Shown here piece by piece: positions 15,235-24,346 of a DNA stretch of 64,000 nucleotides; positions within the stretch are counted from its first letter, which is position 1; the number at the start of each line of letters is the position of its first letter. A model generated the notes under the pieces. It was not told where the DNA came from, ran no database searches, and saw nothing but the letters and a program-made list of their open reading frames with translations. The stretch comes from Acidobacteriota bacterium. Its GTDB lineage: Bacteria > Acidobacteriota > Terriglobia > Acidiferrales > UBA7541. A program made the position numbers and the translations under genes. The stretch spans positions 1-64,000 of the forward strand of contig JAKBLM010000018.1 of the NCBI GenBank assembly GCA_021832085.1. The letters run 5' to 3'.

Positions 15235-18009
15235 TCAGGCCGAGACAGGAGCGGCGGCCATCTTCTCAACGGTGAAGCATTCAAGCACGTCGCCCACTTT
15301 GACGTCGTTGAAGTTCGCGACACCCAAGCCGCACTCGAACCCGGTGCGCACCTCGTTGACGTCTTCCTTGAACCGACGCAGCGATTGCACCTTACCGGTA
15401 TAAACCACCACGCCGTCGCGAACGACGCGGACTTCGGCATCGCGACGCAGCAAACCATCCTGCACATAGCAGCCGGCGATCATGCCGACGCCCTTGATGC
15501 GGAAGGTGTCGCGCACGGTGGCCCGGCCAAGCGAGGTTTCCTTGAACACAGGCTCGAGCAGGCCGGTCATCAGCTTGCGCATCTCGTCGACGAGTTCGTA
15601 AATGACGGTATAGGTGCGGATCTCGATATCTTCGTGCTGGGCGAGTTCGACCGCTTTGCGCTCAGGGCGGATATTGAACGCGACGATAAGCGCCTTGGAA
15701 GCGGTAGCGAGCAGGACGTCGGTTTCGGAGACGGCTCCGACCGAGGCGTGAATGATATCGAGCTTGACCTTGTCGGTGGAAAGTTTCGGCAGCAGGTCCG
15801 TAAGCACTTCGACCGAACCCTGGACGTCGGCCTTGATGACGATCGGGAGCTCCTTCACTTCGCCGGCCTTGAGCTGTTCCTGGAGCTGATCGAGCGTGAG
15901 CCGGGCGCCGGAGGTGCGGGCGAGCGAGGCTTCCCGGAGCTTCGCCTGTCGGTATTCGGAGATGTGGCGAGCCTTCGCCTCCTCGGTGACGAGCAGGCGA
16001 TCGCCGGCCTCGGGGACGCCCTGTAGCCCAAGCACCTCGACCGGAGTGGAGGGCCCAGCGGCCTTGACCGTCTGGCCGCGATCATCAAACATGGCGCGAA
16101 CTTTGCCGTAAACCGAACCGCAAATGAAAGATTCGCCGGCGTGGAGCGTGCCGTTCTGGACAAGCATGGTGGCGACCGGGCCACGGCCCTTGTCGATGCG
16201 GGATTCGAGCACGACGCCGGAAGCCGGAGCTTCCGGGTTGGCCTTGAGCTCGCGCATCTCGCCGACGAGGGCGATCATCTCGACGAGCTTGTCGATGTTC
16301 TTGGCGGTCTTGGCGGAAACCTCGACGAAAACCGTATCGCCGCCCCACTCCTCGGGCATCAGGCCCAGATCGGCCAGCTGGCGCTTGACGCGCTCGGGCT
16401 GGGCATCAGGCTTATCGATCTTGTTGACGGCGACCAGGATCGGCACCTTGGCGGCACGGGCGTGGTCGATCGCCTCGCGGGTCTGAGGCATCACGCCATC
16501 GTCGGCAGCGACAACCAGGACGACGACATCGGTAACGCCGGCGCCGCGGGCACGCATGCGGGTGAACGCCTCGTGGCCCGGGGTATCGATGAACACGACG
16601 CGCTTGCCATCAACCACGACCTGGGAAGCGCCGATGTGCTGGGTGATGCCGCCGGCTTCGCCTTCGGCGACATTCGTCTGGCGAATCGCGTCGAGCAGGC
16701 TGGTCTTGCCGTGGTCGACATGGCCCATGACCGTAACGACAGGGGGCCGGGGTTCGAGCTTCTCAGGCCCGGCTTCCTGTACGATCTCCTCTACAAGCTG
16801 TTCCTCGAAGGGAACTGCCTTGACGGTGGCGTTGAACTGACTGGCCAGCTTGGTGGCCGTGGGCATGTCGAGCACCTGGTTAATCGTGGCAAACACACCG
16901 CTATCGACCAACTCCTTCAGCAGGTCTTTCGCGCGAATGTCGAGTTTCTGGGCTAAATCCCGAACGGTGACGCCTTCCGTGACAGTGATTTCGCGTGGCT
17001 CGCGGTAAACAGGTGCACGCTCGGCCGGAGCGGCGCGCCGGGAGGTTTCCGGCATCCGCGCGCGAACCGGATGCAGTTTCCGTTCGCCTTCCTCAAAGCG
17101 CTTTTCCGCCAGGGGTCGGGCACGATGATCGGGCTTGCGCACATAAATCGGCTTGCCCGGCTCGGGCTTGGGAGGCAGCTTGCCCGGACCGTGACCGGGG
17201 ACCGGAGGAACGGTTCCGGGCCGACCGGGACGGAAACCTGGACGACCACCCTCCCCCGGACGACCTGGAGCACTGGGACGGCTGGGCGCGCCAGGGCGTG
17301 CGCCGCCAGCACGACCGGGACCGCTCGGGCGAACGGGACGGGCAGGAGTCACGCCACCGGGGCGCGGACCCATTTGGCCGGGGCGAGCGCCGGGCTGACT
17401 CGGACGGGCACCGGGCTGGGCGGGACGCACACCGGGGCCGGAGGCCGCCGGACGGGCACTCAAGGGTTGACCAGGATGACTAACCGGGACTACGGGCCCT
17501 GGGACAGGCGGTTGAACGGCCGGGTGCACCGGAGGAACGGCCGGCTGGCTTGGCGCAGCCGGTTTCGGCGAAACGGTTGAAGGAGTGACGGTGACTGTCT
17601 TAGGCGCCTGGGGCGCGGCCGGCGGGCGAACCACAGCCGGAGCAGCCGGAGGGGCCGGGGATTTCACTGCGGCCGGAGCCGCTGGAGTCGGACTCATGGG
17701 AGTTCTTGGTGCTGTCGGGGCAGGCCGTTCTGCGGGCGCGGTGGGCCGTGTCGGAGTTGTGGCAGGCCGAGCCTTTTCCGCTCGCGCCTTTTCCTGCGCC
17801 GCAACCGCCTCTTGCTTGGCCTCCTCCGCCTCGGCCATCCGCCGGAAGTACTGGCGCACCTGGTCCGCGAGGCCCGCGTCGACCGAACTGGAGTGAGTCT
17901 TCTTCTCGGTGACGCCCAACTTGGGCAACAGTTCGACAATCACCTTGGCTTTGACTTCCAGTTCGCGTGCCAGTTCATTGATGCGGATTTGATGGTGCGT
18001 AGCAGTCAC
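15235..18009 (-). CDS. infB: Translation initiation factor IF-2
   Basis: 924 residues. GTPase that brings initiator tRNA to the 30S subunit. Residues 1-50 form the IF2-N helical domain ([21 protein letters not shown]), then about 250 residues of Pro/Ala/Gly/Arg-rich linker, a second IF2-N domain ([20 protein letters not shown]), and the G domain with [12 protein letters not shown] (G1), DTPGHEAF (G3) and NKIDKP (G4), followed by domains II, III and C1-C2. The GC-rich linker is typical of large bacterial IF-2. It follows nusA by three bases. Confidence 0.97.
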   Translation of the reverse strand: MTATHHQIRINELARELEVKAKVIVELLPKLGVTEKKTHSSSVDAGLADQVRQYFRRMAEAEEAKQEAVAAQEKARAEKARPATTPTRPTAPAERPAPTAPRTPMSPTPAAPAAVKSPAPPAAPAVVRPPAAPQAPKTVTVTPSTVSPKPAAPSQPAVPPVHPAVQPPVPGPVVPVSHPGQPLSARPAASGPGVRPAQPGARPSQPGARPGQMGPRPGGVTPARPVRPSGPGRAGGARPGAPSRPSAPGRPGEGGRPGFRPGRPGTVPPVPGHGPGKLPPKPEPGKPIYVRKPDHRARPLAEKRFEEGERKLHPVRARMPETSRRAAPAERAPVYREPREITVTEGVTVRDLAQKLDIRAKDLLKELVDSGVFATINQVLDMPTATKLASQFNATVKAVPFEEQLVEEIVQEAGPEKLEPRPPVVTVMGHVDHGKTSLLDAIRQTNVAEGEAGGITQHIGASQVVVDGKRVVFIDTPGHEAFTRMRARGAGVTDVVVLVVAADDGVMPQTREAIDHARAAKVPILVAVNKIDKPDAQPERVKRQLADLGLMPEEWGGDTVFVEVSAKTAKNIDKLVEMIALVGEMRELKANPEAPASGVVLESRIDKGRGPVATMLVQNGTLHAGESFICGSVYGKVRAMFDDRGQTVKAAGPSTPVEVLGLQGVPEAGDRLLVTEEAKARHISEYRQAKLREASLARTSGARLTLDQLQEQLKAGEVKELPIVIKADVQGSVEVLTDLLPKLSTDKVKLDIIHASVGAVSETDVLLATASKALIVAFNIRPERKAVELAQHEDIEIRTYTVIYELVDEMRKLMTGLLEPVFKETSLGRATVRDTFRIKGVGMIAGCYVQDGLLRRDAEVRVVRDGVVVYTGKVQSLRRFKEDVNEVRTGFECGLGVANFNDVKVGDVLECFTVEKMAAAPVSA

Positions 18010-18012
18010 TCG

Positions 18013-19581
18013 TTAAACCTTCTCCTCCTTGCAAGATCCCGATGCTGGGCCCGCCTCGCTGTCGGGGCCGGCGGAAGTGTCGGGTTCGGTCACCGCGGGT
18101 TCCTCAGGTTCGCCCGGTTCCTGGGCGGAGGCGGTCTGCGCCTCGCCTTCGGATTCCTGTTGAACCGGCGTCTCGGGCGGTTCGGCCGTTGCAGACGATT
18201 CGCTTGGCTCGCCAGGTTCGGCCGGGGACGCGGAGGCCTCTGACGATTCGGACGGCGCCTCGGCTTCACCTTCGGTCTCGGCCTCAGCCGTTTCCGCCGC
18301 AGGCGGAGCCGTTCCCGCCTCGACCATTTCAAAATAGTTTGCGACGGCGGCGCGGATTTTCTCCACCATTTTTTCGCCGATGCCCGGAATTTCCATCAAC
18401 TGCTCGGGCGTCATGTCGGCAAGGCGCTCGACCGCGCTGATGCCGTGCTCCTGGAGGCGCTCGATGGTCTTCGGACCGACGCCGGCGAGTTCCTCGAGGG
18501 GGGTGACCGGGGTGGTCATCGCGGTCATCTGCATTTCGATTTCGCGCCGCTTCTCCTCTTCGCTCTTGATGTCGATGTTCCAGCCGATCAGCTTGCTGGC
18601 CAGGCGGACGTTCTGGCCCTTCTTCCCGATAGCGAGCGAGAGCTGGGTGTCCTCGACGATCACCTCGAGGCGCTTTTCCTCTGGGTCGACGATCTGGACG
18701 CGGGAAACCTTTGCCGGACTGAGGCCCTTGAGGGCAAAGGTGACGATATCCTCGGAAAACGGGATAATATCGATTTTCTCACCGCGCAGCTCGCGGATGA
18801 TCGATTGTACTCGCATGCCCTTCATGCCGACACAGGCGCCGACCGGATCGACGTCCTTGTCGCGGCTTTCCACAGCGATCTTGGTGCGTTCGCCGGCTTC
18901 GCGGGCGACCGCCCGGATGCGCACCGTGCCATCATAAATCTCGGGCACTTCCATTTCGAACAGGCGCTGAACCAGCGTGGGATCCGCGCGGGAAACAACG
19001 ACCTGGGGTCCGCGGCCGGCGCGCTCGACCGCGCGAATCACCACGCGGAGGCGGTCGCCGACGTTGTAGGCTTCGGCGCGGGACTGCTCGCGGCGAGGCA
19101 TGCGGGCCTCGGTGCGGCCAAGCTCGACGATGACCTCGGGGCCCTCGATCCGCTTGACGATGCAGTTGACCAGTTCGCCGACACGGCCGTTGAATTCGTT
19201 GAAAATGGTGTCGCGCTCGGCCTCACGAACTTTCTGCAGGATCACCTGCTTGGCGGTCTGGGCGGCGATGCGGCCGAGCATCTCGGTGGGCTTGGTCATG
19301 AGGATTTCGGTGCCGACCTCCGCCCGAGGGACCTGCTTGCGGGCGTCCTCGAGCGACATTTCCTTGAGGGGATCGGTGACCTGTTCAACGACCTGACGCA
19401 CGGCGAAGACGTCGACCTGGCCCGTCTCGGGGTTGTAACGGCCACGCAGATCTTCCTCAGTTTTATAGTATTTGCGCGCCGCGACCACCATCGCATCCTC
19501 GATAGCCGCCACGATCACAGAAGGATCGATGTGCTTTTCGCGGCTGATCTGCTCGATTGTCTGGTTCAGTAGCGACGCCAT
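18013..19581 (-). CDS. nusA: Transcription termination/antitermination factor
   Basis: 522 residues. Order: NusA N-terminal domain (1-125), S1 domain (about 135-200), KH1 and KH2 (GACVGMKGMRVQSI and LAIGKKGQNVRLASKL), one HhH/SAM-like repeat (VGPKTIERLQEHG, PGIGEKMVEKI), then an acidic Glu/Ala/Pro/Ser-rich tail of about 110 residues. The tail replaces the second acidic repeat of the E. coli protein and is low-complexity. Nine bases separate it from rimP. As NusA alters hairpin-dependent termination, the attenuator-like hairpin before rimP (20061-20082) may let it regulate its own operon (inference). Confidence 0.96.
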   Translation of the reverse strand: MASLLNQTIEQISREKHIDPSVIVAAIEDAMVVAARKYYKTEEDLRGRYNPETGQVDVFAVRQVVEQVTDPLKEMSLEDARKQVPRAEVGTEILMTKPTEMLGRIAAQTAKQVILQKVREAERDTIFNEFNGRVGELVNCIVKRIEGPEVIVELGRTEARMPRREQSRAEAYNVGDRLRVVIRAVERAGRGPQVVVSRADPTLVQRLFEMEVPEIYDGTVRIRAVAREAGERTKIAVESRDKDVDPVGACVGMKGMRVQSIIRELRGEKIDIIPFSEDIVTFALKGLSPAKVSRVQIVDPEEKRLEVIVEDTQLSLAIGKKGQNVRLASKLIGWNIDIKSEEEKRREIEMQMTAMTTPVTPLEELAGVGPKTIERLQEHGISAVERLADMTPEQLMEIPGIGEKMVEKIRAAVANYFEMVEAGTAPPAAETAEAETEGEAEAPSESSEASASPAEPGEPSESSATAEPPETPVQQESEGEAQTASAQEPGEPEEPAVTEPDTSAGPDSEAGPASGSCKEEKV

Positions 19582-19590
19582 CCGGTTCTC

Positions 19591-20040
19591 CTACCATTCC
19601 ACAACCAGGCTTGCCTTGCAAATCCGGTCGAGCGGCAACAGCACCGTGCGCCCGTCCAGTTCCAGGCGAACCTTCCCATCCACCACACCCGCCAGCCGCC
19701 CCTCGTAGAAACTTGCATTCTCCACGGGCTCGGCAAGGCTGATCCTTGCCTTGCGGCCGGCGAAGCGCTCAAATTCAGCCGGTTTCTTCAACTTCCGGTC
19801 AAGACCGGGAGAACTGATTTCCAGAACGTAGCGGGGCCCGGGCACCAGGTCCTCGACATCGAGAAGCACACCCAGTTGCTCGCTGACCCGCTGACAATCC
19901 CCGTGGGTGATGCCCTGCGGCTTGTCGATATAAACGCGCAGGAGCCGTTGACGCCCAACCTTCCACTCGACATCAACGATCTCCACACCTTCCGAGCTGG
20001 CTACTCGCTCGGCAGCCTCACGGATTTTCGCCAGGTCCAC
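19591..20040 (-). CDS. rimP: Ribosome maturation factor
   Basis: 149 residues, normal for RimP (30S maturation). Motifs: RVASSEGVEIVDVEWK, then LRVYIDKPQGITHGDCQ, and the central PGLDRKLKKPAEFERFAG, followed by the SH3-like C-domain (VRLELDGRTVLLPLDRI). The start is GTG 20040; a GAGGGG lies only two to three bases before it, which is close. Its own promoter and a terminator hairpin lie directly upstream (20061-20141), so rimP is the first gene of the rimP-nusA-infB transcript. Confidence 0.94.
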   Translation of the reverse strand: MDLAKIREAAERVASSEGVEIVDVEWKVGRQRLLRVYIDKPQGITHGDCQRVSEQLGVLLDVEDLVPGPRYVLEISSPGLDRKLKKPAEFERFAGRKARISLAEPVENASFYEGRLAGVVDGKVRLELDGRTVLLPLDRICKASLVVEW

Positions 20041-20060
20041 CGCCCCTCACCGGGAGCAAC

Positions 20061-20082
20061 AAAAAAGTGGGCTTTCGCCCAC
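20061..20082 (-). terminator. Attenuator-like terminator in the rimP leader
   Basis: On the minus strand GTGGGC-GAAA-GCCCAC (20082-20067) is a perfect six-pair stem with a GNRA loop followed by six T. It sits 21 bases before the rimP start and after the rimP promoter, so it would cut off the operon unless transcription reads through. Confidence 0.8.
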
Positions 20083-20112
20083 CGAAAATTCCGACAGGTT
20101 CGGACTAACTTC

Positions 20113-20141
20113 AGTATAGCGGACGCCTCTGCCGCTGGCAA
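20113..20141 (-). promoter_or_regulatory. Sigma-70 promoter of the rimP-nusA-infB operon
   Basis: On the minus strand TTGCCA (20141-20136), 17 bases, TATACT (20118-20113). Transcription would start near 20106, about 24 bases before the terminator hairpin and 66 bases before rimP. Confidence 0.65.
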
Positions 20142-20195
20142 GCGCCCGCGCCGCCGCTTGGGCGGACGCGGACGCCGCGTACTAGGGATACGGAA

Positions 20196-20789
20196 CTAAG
20201 GTTTCGGCTTGGGGTTGGCCGCTGCAGACTTCATCGGAAAGGTCTCGTCGTAGAGCTTGGTGATCGCCGCCGTAATGTTGATCGCATTCGAGGAGTAGAG
20301 GACGGGAGTGGTCTGGGAAGAGGCGTCCAGGACGACGCTGTAGCCATGCTCACGAGCGTACTTGCTGATCAGCGGCATCATTTTCTGACCGATTTCGTCG
20401 ATTGCGTTGGTCTTGGCGTCCTGATCGTCCTCCTGCAATTGCTGCTGCTTGCGCTGGTAGCGGCGGCCAAGCTCCTGATATTCGAGCGACAACCGCTGTT
20501 TTTCGGCGTCGCTGAGCGTATTTTGGCCGTTCTGCAGGCGCTGCTGGAGGCTCTGGAGCTGCTTGGAGAGGTTGGTGAGTTCGTTGACCCGTGGAGCGAA
20601 CCTCGTCTGGATCTCCTGCGCCGCCTGCTGTCCTGCACCGGTCGAGCCAATCGCCTGCTGGAGGTAGATGACGGCGATCCGTGTCGGCGCGTCCGCCGTC
20701 GCGCTCTTGGCCGCCGGCCTCGCCTGGGCCCAAAGGGGAATCGCCAACAAGAACCCCATGCTTACAATCAATACGTTACGCAACTTCAT
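20196..20789 (-). CDS. skp: OmpH/Skp-family periplasmic chaperone
   Basis: 197 residues. Signal peptide MKLRNVLIVSMGFLLAIPLWAQA, then the Skp pattern: a short beta strand (RIAVIYLQQAI), long coiled-coil arms rich in Gln/Leu/Arg (about 60-145) and a C-terminal strand-helix (GYSVVLDASSQTTPVLY). Holds unfolded outer-membrane proteins for the Bam complex. ATG 20789 with GGAGAGG nearby; the frame is open to 20858 but lacks a ribosome site there. As in many diderms it follows bamA, but here a large YVTN lipoprotein gene separates the two. Confidence 0.85.
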   Translation of the reverse strand: MKLRNVLIVSMGFLLAIPLWAQARPAAKSATADAPTRIAVIYLQQAIGSTGAGQQAAQEIQTRFAPRVNELTNLSKQLQSLQQRLQNGQNTLSDAEKQRLSLEYQELGRRYQRKQQQLQEDDQDAKTNAIDEIGQKMMPLISKYAREHGYSVVLDASSQTTPVLYSSNAINITAAITKLYDETFPMKSAAANPKPKP

Positions 20790-20877
20790 TGCCTCTCCTC
20801 GGGCACTCACCGAGCGCCCAACCGCGGGATTATAAGATTCCTTCCACCACCGGGTCAAACGCTCCGGAGCCGCAACC

Positions 20878-23800
20878 TCAGTGAGGTAGCGGCACGATCA
20901 GCACCCGGTTGTTCGCTTGATCGGCGACAACCGCGAGATTCGTCACCGGATCGATCGCTATTGAATTTTGCGAAGATCCATCCACGGGCAGCAGGCTCCG
21001 CACCTGGCTGCCATTGGGGTTGACTTCGACGACCGAAGCCGTATGGCTGGCCGGATTCACCGTCACGGCCTCGGTCGCCTGGTAGTTGTAGGCGATCGAG
21101 GAAGGATTGATTCCGGTGGCGATGTTCTGGACGATGTTGTTGTTCTGCGGATCTATAACCAGGATCCGGTTCCCGCCGCTATCCGCCACGAGGAAAAGAT
21201 CATGGATCGGATCGAGGGCGATGCCGGTTGGCAAATCCGCGCCCAGAATGTGGCCGGTAAGCAAAGCAGGAGTGTCCTGCTGGTCGATGATGTCGATGGT
21301 TGGCGGACTCTGGGTGGCGCAGAGGGCCGCGGTCATTTCGAGATTCGGGTCGGTGGCGACGGCGAGCGGCCCCTGATCGACCTCGGTGAGGGACGAAAAG
21401 GAACCGTTGGCGGCGGAGAGGAAGCTGACGTTGTTGCTCAGCTGGTTGGCGATCGCGGCCAAGCCGGTATCCTGATCGATATTGACCGCCGTCGGGCCGC
21501 TGATGCTGTACTGTCCGCCGCCGATCTGCGTACTGCTGGCCGAGCAAGCGGCGGTGGCATAGCAGTCGTTGGTGAGATCGATAATCGAGGCGGTGTTGTC
21601 GCCGTTATTGACGACGACCGCTGTGCCGAGGCGCGGGCTCATGTCGACGGCGACCGGATCGGCGCCGACGTCGATTGTCTGCAGCACGGTGCCGTTGCTG
21701 AGGTTGATCAGCGAAGCGGTGTTGTCGCCAGAATTGGTGACTACGGCCAAGTTGCGCGTGGGATCAACAGCGACTGCAACCGGAGCAGTGCCGACCCCAA
21801 CCGCCTGCACCACGGGAACCTGATAGATGTTCGAGATCGTGCCGGAGCTATTCATGACGTCCAGGTTCAGCCAACGCGGGCCGCTGAGCAGCGAGGTGGG
21901 GATGCTGGCCTTGATTTCCTGACTGCTGACGAGCTGGACGTTGGAAGTGGGCAACGCGGTGCCATCGACGCGCACCACGGCGCCCGAGGCGTATCCGCCG
22001 CCGATGAGCGTGACCGTCTGCGTCGACGAGGAGGTGAACAGGCGCGAGGGACTCGCCAGCGTGATCGCCGGAGTCCGCACGGCGCCAAGCGAGATCACCG
22101 AAGCGCTGCCGTCGCTCTGATTGACAACGACCGCTTCGTCCAGCGCGGGGTCGAACGCCGCGGCGACCGGCGAATTGCCGACGGTGAACGCATTGCCGAT
22201 AAGCTGGGCGGTGGTGAGGTTGACCGCCTGCACCGTATTAGCCTGCTGATTGACGATCAGGCCGACATTGGTGAGCGGATTGACCGCCGCAGCCACATTG
22301 TTGAAACCGGTATTGCTGACGCCTTGCACGGATTCGTCGAGCAGGCTGAAGACGTCGGCGACTTCCGCGTTCGGATCGGTGAGCAAAATCTGGTCGGTAT
22401 CGGGATTCACGGCGATGCCGTCGACGGTGGTCGAGAGCGTGAAGCTGAAGGGGATGTCGTAGGTCGGCTGGCCCGTCGTGCTGATCGCCGGATGGCTCAT
22501 GTCGATGGCCGAGATCGCGCCGTTGCCGCCGGGAGTAACGATCGCCCAGTCGAGCTGGGGTTCAATGGCCACCTGCGGGCTGTTGCCGGTGCCACCCGCG
22601 CGCGTGCCTCCCTGGGTGACGTCGACCGGGGTGATTGTCGCCGGGCTCTTCGAGAGGTCCACAACCGTTTCGGTATTCGTCTGCTGATTGGCAACGACGG
22701 CGTGGCCGGTCAGCGGATTTTCGCCAATCGCGACCGGCACGTAGGCCGACGGCAGGGTGATACTTTGGGGTGTTTGCGTCGGATCGGCAAGGTTGACAAG
22801 CGAGAGCGTCTTGCTGCCCTGATTGACTACGATCGCCAGGTCGCGCAAGGGGTCTACGGCCACGCCGGTCGGTTCGGAGCCCACCGAAACGTTCTGCACC
22901 GGGCAGGCCGAGCTGCTGGTGCAGTTGGCCAGATTGATGAGTGAGATGGAGTTTGTGCCGGTATCAACGACGACGGCGACGTCGGTCGCCTGATCGATCG
23001 CAACTGCTGCCGGCTGTGTACCCACTGTGACTGTGGCGACCGAGGAAATCGGAGTGGCAGAAAGGTCCGGGGCCACGGCCACGTTGACGGCGGCTTGGCC
23101 CGGCGACGCTCCTGCATTGCGGACAGTCAGCTGATAGAGCCCGGCCTGCTGCAAGTCCGATCCGGGCAGCGAGACGGCCAGCTGATTCGGGCCGTTCAGC
23201 GTGGCGCCGACGGTCTGCCCGTTGAACTGCACCACGGTGGAGGGGGAGAAATAGCCTCCGTCGAGCGTGACCGAAGCCGGGCCGCAGGAACCGGTGGGGC
23301 ATTGCGGCACGCTGATGGGCGAGGAGGAAATGATCGCCGGGCGCTCGGGAGCCACCTGCAGGCCGACGCTATTCGACGTGTGGCCGTTTTGCGCTTGGAT
23401 CGCGATCTGGACCGTGGCAGCGGACTGCAGCAGCGAGGTGGGCACGACACCGCGCAGCAGGCTGGTGCTAAGGAAAGTGGTGGGAACGGGCTGGCCGTTG
23501 GCCAGGACGGTGCTCGTGGAAAAGAAATCGGAAGACGACTGGGCTGTGACGTAGACGTTCTGGGAGACGCCGCCCTCGGCGGTGGTGGTCGGAGTAATCG
23601 AAGCGATCACCGGGTCCACCTCAGCCAGGACAGTCAACTCGCTGGTGAAACTCTCGTTGGAGTCGGCGACCGAAGTGGCTGCAACGCTCACCTGCCCGGA
23701 AGGAGGCGTGGCCGCTGGAGCCAGATAATAGACATTATTGTCCGGCCCGGTGGGCGCCTTGCAGGGGCTGGAGCCGACGATGCAGATCTCGCCGTCGGTG

Positions 23801-24288
23801 GCGTCGCCGTTCACCGTGCCGTTGACGGTCCAGGTGACACCGGTGTCGGAAGTGCCGGTGACCGTGGCGCTCAGGGGCAACTGCTCGCCGGTACCCAGCG
23901 TGGCGGTGGCAGGGTTGACCTGGACGCGGATGCCGGAATCGAGGGTGACGTCGGCGGTCGCTTTGGCGGTGGAATCGGCCTGGCTGGTGGCGGTGACGGT
24001 GATGGAATTGGGGTTGGGGATCTTGTTGGGGGCGACGTAGAGGCCGTTGGAATCGATCGTGCCGCAACCGCTGCCGCTGCAACCGCTGCCGCTGAGGCTC
24101 CAGGTGACCGCAGTGTTGCTAGGGCCGGTAACCGTGGCCGAGAACTGCTGCGTGCCACCGAGCACGACGACGGCGGCGGTGGGAGAGATCGTAACGGTGG
24201 TCGAAGTCTTGCTGCTTCCGCCGCAGGCAGCCATGAGCCCGGTCAGCAGGGCGATCGCCACGGCCGAGAGGTGGTGTGCACGCTTCAT
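20878..24288 (-). CDS. Secreted lipoprotein with Ig-like, IPT and YVTN beta-propeller repeats
   Basis: 1136 residues. Signal peptide with lipobox (TGLMAAC, Cys22), so probably lipid-anchored. Then two Ig-like (BIG_2-like) domains at about 30-215, IPT/TIG domains at about 215-385 (IASITPTTTAEGG, GGYFSPSTVVQFNG), a first beta-propeller of YVTN-like repeats (VATVTVGTQPAAVAID, NVSVGSEPTGVAVD), another IPT domain (GGGYASGAVVRVDG) and a second propeller to the C-terminus. Each repeat follows the pattern G-x-x-P-x-x-V-A-[VI]-[DN]-x-x-x-x-x-A-V-V. Surface or periplasmic binding is likely; ligand unknown. The ATG at 24288 has AGAGGAA upstream. It lies between bamA and skp. Confidence 0.85.
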   Translation of the reverse strand: MKRAHHLSAVAIALLTGLMAACGGSSKTSTTVTISPTAAVVVLGGTQQFSATVTGPSNTAVTWSLSGSGCSGSGCGTIDSNGLYVAPNKIPNPNSITVTATSQADSTAKATADVTLDSGIRVQVNPATATLGTGEQLPLSATVTGTSDTGVTWTVNGTVNGDATDGEICIVGSSPCKAPTGPDNNVYYLAPAATPPSGQVSVAATSVADSNESFTSELTVLAEVDPVIASITPTTTAEGGVSQNVYVTAQSSSDFFSTSTVLANGQPVPTTFLSTSLLRGVVPTSLLQSAATVQIAIQAQNGHTSNSVGLQVAPERPAIISSSPISVPQCPTGSCGPASVTLDGGYFSPSTVVQFNGQTVGATLNGPNQLAVSLPGSDLQQAGLYQLTVRNAGASPGQAAVNVAVAPDLSATPISSVATVTVGTQPAAVAIDQATDVAVVVDTGTNSISLINLANCTSSSACPVQNVSVGSEPTGVAVDPLRDLAIVVNQGSKTLSLVNLADPTQTPQSITLPSAYVPVAIGENPLTGHAVVANQQTNTETVVDLSKSPATITPVDVTQGGTRAGGTGNSPQVAIEPQLDWAIVTPGGNGAISAIDMSHPAISTTGQPTYDIPFSFTLSTTVDGIAVNPDTDQILLTDPNAEVADVFSLLDESVQGVSNTGFNNVAAAVNPLTNVGLIVNQQANTVQAVNLTTAQLIGNAFTVGNSPVAAAFDPALDEAVVVNQSDGSASVISLGAVRTPAITLASPSRLFTSSSTQTVTLIGGGYASGAVVRVDGTALPTSNVQLVSSQEIKASIPTSLLSGPRWLNLDVMNSSGTISNIYQVPVVQAVGVGTAPVAVAVDPTRNLAVVTNSGDNTASLINLSNGTVLQTIDVGADPVAVDMSPRLGTAVVVNNGDNTASIIDLTNDCYATAACSASSTQIGGGQYSISGPTAVNIDQDTGLAAIANQLSNNVSFLSAANGSFSSLTEVDQGPLAVATDPNLEMTAALCATQSPPTIDIIDQQDTPALLTGHILGADLPTGIALDPIHDLFLVADSGGNRILVIDPQNNNIVQNIATGINPSSIAYNYQATEAVTVNPASHTASVVEVNPNGSQVRSLLPVDGSSQNSIAIDPVTNLAVVADQANNRVLIVPLPH

Positions 24289-24346
24289 ACGCGTTCCTCT
24301 GGTGCAATGGTTTGATCGGCGGCGGACATGCATTCCTCCCTTGGCA

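Noticed and set aside
20968..22944. A 658-codon plus-strand frame opposite the YVTN protein
   Set aside because: Repetitive Arg/Gly/Asp composition mirrors the YVTN repeats on the other strand; it is not a separate gene.
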